Shown here: positions 59,956-64,000 of the stretch, in pieces
How the letters are laid out: each line of letters begins with the position of its first letter
How positions within the stretch are numbered: the first letter of the stretch is position 1
Source of the DNA: Burkholderiaceae bacterium
Lineage (GTDB): Bacteria; Pseudomonadota; Gammaproteobacteria; Burkholderiales; Burkholderiaceae_C
NCBI GenBank assembly: GCA_017856435.1
Contig: JAFMFB010000001.1
Span: forward strand, 1 to 64,000
Direction of reading: 5' to 3'
DNA length: 64,000 bases
Position numbers and translations under genes: made by a program
The notes under the pieces: model-generated
Told to the model about the DNA's origin: nothing
Databases searched by the model: none
The model's input: the letters and a program-made list of their open reading frames with translations, nothing else

Positions 59956-60498
59956 ATGAAACCAGAGAATGTTCTTATCCTGCCGGGCTGGCACAACTCC
60001 GGCCCCAGCCATTGGCAAAGCCGATGGGAACAAGCCTTTGGCTTTACCCGGGTTCAGCAACATGACTGGGAGCGCCCCTTGCGGGGCGATTGGCAAATCC
60101 AGCTGGAGGAGGCCGTCCTGAACTGCGACGAGCCCGCTGTTCTGGTGGCGCACAGTTTGGGCGTTATCCTGGTGGCGGCCTGGGCTGCCTGTTCGAAAAA
60201 TGTTGACCGGGTCAAAGGCGCCTTGCTGGTTGCGCCAGGTGACGTAGCCCGAGCGCAGACGCGCACACTGCTGCCCAGTTGGTGGCCGATTGAACGCAAG
60301 CCCTTGCCGTTTGACAGCATACTGGTGGCCAGCCGCAATGATCCGCGCTGTCGTTTTGACCTGTCCGAGACATTGGCAAAAGACTGGCGCTCAGAACTGA
60401 TTGATCTGGGCAGTGCTGGACATATCAATGCCGAGTCTGGTCTGGGCGACTGGCCCCGTGGCCAGGTCCTGTTGCAGGGTTTGATGCAGTTGAATTAA
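59956..60498 (+). CDS. Alpha/beta hydrolase, RBBP9/YdeN family
   Basis: 180-residue small serine hydrolase. LPGWHNSGPSHWQSRW (about 9-24) and the nucleophile elbow VLVAHSLGVILVA (Ser about 71) are characteristic of the RBBP9/YdeN family. The acid is in SRNDPRC and the histidine in GSAGHINAESGLGDW, so the triad is complete. It sits between parA and parB on the same strand with short gaps (36 and 18 bp), so it is part of the par transcript. Substrate unknown; a link to segregation is not implied by the sequence. Confidence 0.92.
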   Translation: MKPENVLILPGWHNSGPSHWQSRWEQAFGFTRVQQHDWERPLRGDWQIQLEEAVLNCDEPAVLVAHSLGVILVAAWAACSKNVDRVKGALLVAPGDVARAQTRTLLPSWWPIERKPLPFDSILVASRNDPRCRFDLSETLAKDWRSELIDLGSAGHINAESGLGDWPRGQVLLQGLMQLN

Positions 60499-60516
60499 AG
60501 GAAAGTTGAAAAAACC

Positions 60517-61449
60517 ATGGTGACAAAAAAACCAAAAGGGCTGGGGCGTGGTCTTGAAGCGCTGCTCGGCCCTAAAGTGGAGGCAGGGCTTGGCGGTGCA
60601 GAGGCAGGCGCCAACCCCGGTCAGCCGGCTACCCTGATGCTCTCGGATCTGGTGCCTGGGGTGTACCAGCCCCGTACGCGCATGGATGAGGGCGCCCTTT
60701 ATGAGCTGGCCGAATCCATCAAGGCGCAGGGCATCATGAGCCCTATCCTGGTGCGCAGGCTGGCAGATGGCCCACAGGCTGGCAAACACGAGATCATTGC
60801 CGGAGAACGGCGCTATCGAGCGGCCAAACTCGCGGGCTTAGACCGTGTCCCGGTGCTGGTGCGCGATGTGCCCAACGAAGCCGCAGCGGCGATGGCGCTG
60901 ATCGAAAATATTCAGCGTGAGGACCTCAACCCGCTAGAAGAAGCGCAAGGTCTTCAACGACTGATCAGGGAATTTGGCTTGACCCATGAACAGGCGGCGC
61001 AAGCTGTGGGGCGCTCCCGAAGTGCGGCCTCCAACCTGCTGCGCTTGCTCAATCTGGCCGAACCGGTGCAGACCATGTTGATGGCCGGAGACCTGGACAT
61101 GGGCCATGCCCGCGCGTTACTGGGGCTGGAGCGGGCGGCGCAAATTACTGCCGCCAACCAGATCACCGCAAAAATGATGTCGGTACGCGATGCAGAGCGA
61201 CTGGTGAAGAAGCTGGGCGCAGAATTTCAGTTGACAACCCAAAAACCCAAGAAGGAAAAATCTCGAGATCTGCGCCGTGTTGAAGAAGAGCTTTCGGATC
61301 TGCTGACAGCTGAAGTCGAGGTGCGGCTCAAGAAGCGGGTCAAGCGCTCCGGCAAGATTGTGGACATGGGAGAGCTGAGCATTCAATTTGGCTCACTAGA
61401 AGAGCTCAATGGCCTGATTGACCGCCTGCGCGGGCGGCATCCAGGCTGA
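60517..61449 (+). CDS. parB: Chromosome-partitioning protein ParB (Spo0J)
   Basis: CTP-dependent parS-binding clamp. 310 residues. The N-terminal KGLGRGLEALLG is the ParA-contact motif. The ParB/Srx CTPase domain contains GERRYRAAKLAG and ENIQREDLNPLEEAQGLQRL. The HTH AAQAVGRSRSAASNLLRLLN reads parS, and the C-terminal dimer domain ends in LEELNGLIDRLRG. Three parS sites lie 2-3.4 kb upstream. GGAAAG precedes the ATG. Confidence 0.97.
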   Translation: MVTKKPKGLGRGLEALLGPKVEAGLGGAEAGANPGQPATLMLSDLVPGVYQPRTRMDEGALYELAESIKAQGIMSPILVRRLADGPQAGKHEIIAGERRYRAAKLAGLDRVPVLVRDVPNEAAAAMALIENIQREDLNPLEEAQGLQRLIREFGLTHEQAAQAVGRSRSAASNLLRLLNLAEPVQTMLMAGDLDMGHARALLGLERAAQITAANQITAKMMSVRDAERLVKKLGAEFQLTTQKPKKEKSRDLRRVEEELSDLLTAEVEVRLKKRVKRSGKIVDMGELSIQFGSLEELNGLIDRLRGRHPG

Positions 61450-61510
61450 AAAAAAGAAACATGCAAATTTTGACCGCTGACTCTCGCCATGCGAGGGGGT
61501 GCTTGTTGGC

Positions 61511-62365
61511 ATGAAGCGACACCAGCTGGTGGCCCTGACCGCGCTTGCCTTGCTGGCCTTTGCCGGCAATTCCCTGTTATGCCGCGCTGCCTTGCGAGAT
61601 ACCGGTATCGATGCCGGCAGCTTTACGGCCATCCGCCTGTGTTCCGGTGCGCTGGTGTTGTGGCTGCTGGTCAGACTGCGCCTGGGGTTGCCATCAGGCC
61701 AAGGCAGTTGGCTATCGGCGTTGGCGCTGTTTACCTATGCCGCCACCTTCTCATTTGCCTACCTGCAGTTGTCCGCAGCAACCGGGGCGCTGCTGCTTTT
61801 CGGGGCGGTCCAGGCCAGCATGATTGGTTGGGGCCTGGTCAAGGGGGAGCGGCTGTCAGGAGTTCAATCCATAGGGCTGGTTTTGGCGATCTCAGGATTG
61901 ATCGGTTTGCTTTTGCCCGGGCTTTCGGCACCGCCGGTGGGCAGCGCTGTGTGGATGATTGTCGCCGGCATCGCCTGGGGTATCTACTCGCTGCGCGGGC
62001 GCGGCGCTGGCGATCCTACCCGGGTGACCGCCGGCAACTTTCTTCGCACGGTGCCCATGGCGCTGCTGCTGGCGCTGTTTTTCTTCAAGCCGTCCGCGCT
62101 GAATACCCAAGGCATCATCTACGCCATGGCTTCCGGCGCCATCACCTCTGGAATGGGCTACGCCCTCTGGTACGCAGCCTTGCCGCTCTTGCGATCAAGC
62201 ACCGCCGCCACCTTGCAGCTGAGCGTTCCGGTGATCACTGCCGCTGGCGGGATGTTGCTGCTGGGAGAGCCGCCCACATGGCGCCTACTGTTGTCTGCCC
62301 TCACCATCCTGGGGGGAATCGCGCTGGTCATCCGGCCGGCACACAAACCCCAGGGCGCTCAATAG
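61511..62365 (+). CDS. EamA/DMT-superfamily transporter
   Basis: 284-residue inner-membrane protein with about ten spans in two EamA repeats (LTALALLAFAGNSLLCRAAL and IVAGIAWGIYSLRGRGAG mark their starts). Members export metabolites or amino acids; substrate is unknown. ATG 61511 is selected; a GTG at 61499 is in frame but overlaps the GGGGG ribosome-binding site. It follows parB by 61 bp and may be separately expressed. Confidence 0.88.
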   Translation: MKRHQLVALTALALLAFAGNSLLCRAALRDTGIDAGSFTAIRLCSGALVLWLLVRLRLGLPSGQGSWLSALALFTYAATFSFAYLQLSAATGALLLFGAVQASMIGWGLVKGERLSGVQSIGLVLAISGLIGLLLPGLSAPPVGSAVWMIVAGIAWGIYSLRGRGAGDPTRVTAGNFLRTVPMALLLALFFFKPSALNTQGIIYAMASGAITSGMGYALWYAALPLLRSSTAATLQLSVPVITAAGGMLLLGEPPTWRLLLSALTILGGIALVIRPAHKPQGAQ

Positions 62366-62388
62366 GGTTTTCAGACGCGCCCTTTTTT
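62353..62388 (+). terminator. Probable intrinsic terminator overlapping the EamA gene end
   Basis: GGGCGC (62353-62358) pairs with GCGCCC (62377-62382) across an 18-nt loop and is followed by TTTTTT (62383-62388). The stem is short and spans the stop codon, but position and T tract fit a terminator before the convergent oxidase gene. Confidence 0.5.
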
Positions 62389-62401
62389 GCGGCGGGTTGG
62401 T

Positions 62402-63829
62402 CTATAGCGCGAAGATCTTGCCCGGATTCATGATGTTTTTTGGATCAAGCGCCCGCTTGATGCTGCGCATCATCTCCACCGCGCCCGAGCCGGCCTCGGT
62501 AAGCAAGAAGTCCATTTTGTGCAGCCCCACCCCGTGCTCACCGGTACAGGTGCCGCCCATGGTGAGTGCGCGCCCCACCAGGGCGTGATTCAGGCGCTCT
62601 GCGGTTTCGTAATCGGTGGGTTGATTGGGATCCACCAGGTAACAAAAGTGGAAATTGCCATCGCCGACGTGGCCAACAATCATGTAGGACAGGCCGCTGT
62701 TGTCGGCTTCCGCCACGGAGTCAAGCAGGCAGTCAGCCAGGCGGCTGATCGGCACACAGGTGTCAGTGGACATCGCCCGACAGCCAGGCTTGCTTTGCAG
62801 CGCAGCAAAATAGGCGTTGTGGCGAGCCGTCCACAAGCGGGTTCGCTCTTCAGGGGTGCTGGCCCATTCAAAGTCCTGCCCCCCATGTTCATGGGTGATT
62901 TCCTGAACTGTCTCGGATTGTTCCTTCACGCTGGCCGGTGAACCATGAAACTCCATCAACAGCATGGGCTCTTCGCGCAAGTTGAGCTTGGCATAAGCGT
63001 TCACCATTCGCACGGCGTTGCTGTCGATGAGCTCGACACGTGCAATCGGTACGCCGAGCTGAATGATTTCGATCGTGCTGCGAACGGCGGCCTCAATGCT
63101 GGGAAATGTACATGTGGCGGCTGAAATTGCCTCGGGCAAAGGATAGAGCTTGAGCGTGATTTCAGTGATCACCCCAAGGGTTCCCTCCGAGCCCACCATC
63201 AGGCGCGTCAGGTCGTAGCCCGCCGAGGACTTCTTGGCCCGGGTACCGGTTCGAATGACTTCCCCACTGGCGGTCACGACCTCCAGGCCCAGAACATTTT
63301 CCCGCATGGTGCCATAGCGCACCGCATTTGTGCCAGAAGCACAGGTGGCCGACATGCCGCCAATCGAAGCATCGGCCCCGGGGTCAATCGGGAAAAACAG
63401 CCCGGTGCTTTTAATCTCTTCATTGAGTTGCTTGCGAGTCACGCCAGCCTGCACGGTAACCGTCAGGTCCTCCGGATTAACCGTCAGCACCTTGTTCATG
63501 CGAGAGACATCAATGCTGATCCCCCCCTGCACGGCCAGCAAATGGCCCTCCAGTGAGGACCCAACCCCAAACGGGATGACCGGCACATTGTGCTCAGCAG
63601 CAAGCCGCACCGCATCGGCCACGTCGGCAGTGTTCTGGGCAAAAACCACCGCTGCAGGGGGTGGGACGGTGCCGTAGGCCGACTCATCACGGCCATGCTG
63701 TTCACGCACCACCAATGCGGTGGAGCAGTGCTGGCCAAAGCGGGCCTTGAGCGCATCAATCAGGCGCGCAGGAACTTCGCGCAGGACAATTTCGGGCAAC
63801 AGGTTGGTGGCAGATACTGGGGCGTTCAT
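62402..63829 (-). CDS. FAD-linked oxidase, D-lactate dehydrogenase (cytochrome)/GlcD type
   Basis: 475-residue flavoprotein oxidising a 2-hydroxyacid, probably D-lactate or glycolate. The PCMH FAD-binding domain contains VPVIPFGVGSSLEGH, IDPGADASIGGMSATCASG and GSEGTLGVITEITLKLYP. The C-terminal FAD-linked oxidase cap contains VGHVGDGNFHFCYL and GEHGVGLHKMDFL, with histidines of the catalytic/metal site. No glcE/glcF partner is adjacent, favouring the single-subunit D-lactate dehydrogenase type. ATG 63829 is used. Confidence 0.92.
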   Translation of the reverse strand: MNAPVSATNLLPEIVLREVPARLIDALKARFGQHCSTALVVREQHGRDESAYGTVPPPAAVVFAQNTADVADAVRLAAEHNVPVIPFGVGSSLEGHLLAVQGGISIDVSRMNKVLTVNPEDLTVTVQAGVTRKQLNEEIKSTGLFFPIDPGADASIGGMSATCASGTNAVRYGTMRENVLGLEVVTASGEVIRTGTRAKKSSAGYDLTRLMVGSEGTLGVITEITLKLYPLPEAISAATCTFPSIEAAVRSTIEIIQLGVPIARVELIDSNAVRMVNAYAKLNLREEPMLLMEFHGSPASVKEQSETVQEITHEHGGQDFEWASTPEERTRLWTARHNAYFAALQSKPGCRAMSTDTCVPISRLADCLLDSVAEADNSGLSYMIVGHVGDGNFHFCYLVDPNQPTDYETAERLNHALVGRALTMGGTCTGEHGVGLHKMDFLLTEAGSGAVEMMRSIKRALDPKNIMNPGKIFAL

Positions 63830-63891
63830 AAAGTCTCCACAAGACAGGCACAATGGCTGAATTACCCCTATTTTCCACCAAGGATCGACCG

Positions 63892-64000
63892 ATGGGAAAT
63901 CGACTGACTCAGATTGCCACCCGCACCGGTGATGATGGCACCACCAGCTTGGGCGACAACCAGCGCGTGGCCAAGGACAGCCTGCGGATTGTCGCCCTGG
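63892..64000 (+). CDS. Cob(I)alamin adenosyltransferase, PduO type (5' part only)
   Basis: The first 36 residues are visible before the window ends: [20 protein letters not shown] then [16 protein letters not shown]. The [17 protein letters not shown] motif, which binds ATP, is the hallmark of PduO/MMAB-type ATP:corrinoid adenosyltransferases that make adenosylcobalamin. It is divergent from the oxidase gene across 62 bp. Confidence 0.9.
   Translation, partial: MGNRLTQIATRTGDDGTTSLGDNQRVAKDSLRIVAL

Overview
The window is a gene-dense, moderately GC-rich stretch of a bacterial chromosome. It looks like a betaproteobacterium of the order Burkholderiales, probably Comamonadaceae-like. That placement is an inference from gene content and order (tkt-gap, lptD-surA-rsmA, metX-metW, kdsD-kdsC-lptC, rpmH-rnpA-yidD-yidC-mnmE | dnaA-dnaN-gyrB, mnmG-rsmG-parA-parB); no rRNA or tRNA gene is present to confirm it. 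I see no insertion sequence, prophage, integrase or CRISPR array. The window carries the replication-origin neighbourhood and is mostly core genome.

Layout. 1-3.7 kb: end of a tkt-gap sugar-phosphate operon (gap is cut by the window edge) and a small membrane protein. 3.8-9.7 kb: murU-pepP, the malic enzyme maeB, then a secreted guanyl-specific RNase with an elongated barstar-type inhibitor. 9.7-14.4 kb: outer-membrane biogenesis (lptD, surA) with rsmA, transcribed leftward and head-to-head with amgK-rsmE-MFS (14.4-17.4 kb). 17.4-20.7 kb: an M20 peptidase and metX-metW. The metX leader carries a SAM-II-like aptamer followed by an intrinsic terminator. 21-23.4 kb: amtB behind a sigma54/NtrC-type promoter, then two tandem RRM RNA-binding genes whose ribosome-binding sites both sit in a conserved leader hairpin. 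23.4-29 kb: SDR, lptC, kdsC and kdsD leftward; a CPA2 antiporter and apt rightward.

29-39.4 kb is the origin region. mnmE, yidC, yidD, rnpA and rpmH run leftward and dnaA, dnaN and gyrB run rightward, with DnaA boxes on both sides of dnaA; a SOUL haem-binding protein follows gyrB. 39.6-54 kb is metal- and redox-related: a ketopantoate-reductase-like protein, NnrU, pirin, a DUF2892 protein, divergent copZ/copA, a CzcCBA-type RND efflux system with its own two-component regulator, a coupled exported protein and a cytochrome c. 54-64 kb: glutamate dehydrogenase, mnmG-rsmG containing three parS sites, LysE, parA, an alpha/beta hydrolase, parB, an EamA transporter, an FAD-linked oxidase and the start of a cobalamin adenosyltransferase.

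How they work together. MurU and AmgK are successive steps of anhydro-MurNAc recycling but sit 10 kb apart. LptD, SurA, LptC, KdsC and KdsD serve LPS synthesis and export. DnaA/DnaN/GyrB and ParA/ParB/parS form the replication and segregation module. CopZ/CopA and CzcCBA handle metal export. The points most worth follow-up are the metX leader, the paired RRM leaders, the amtB promoter, the RNase/barstar pair and the dyad between copZ and copA.
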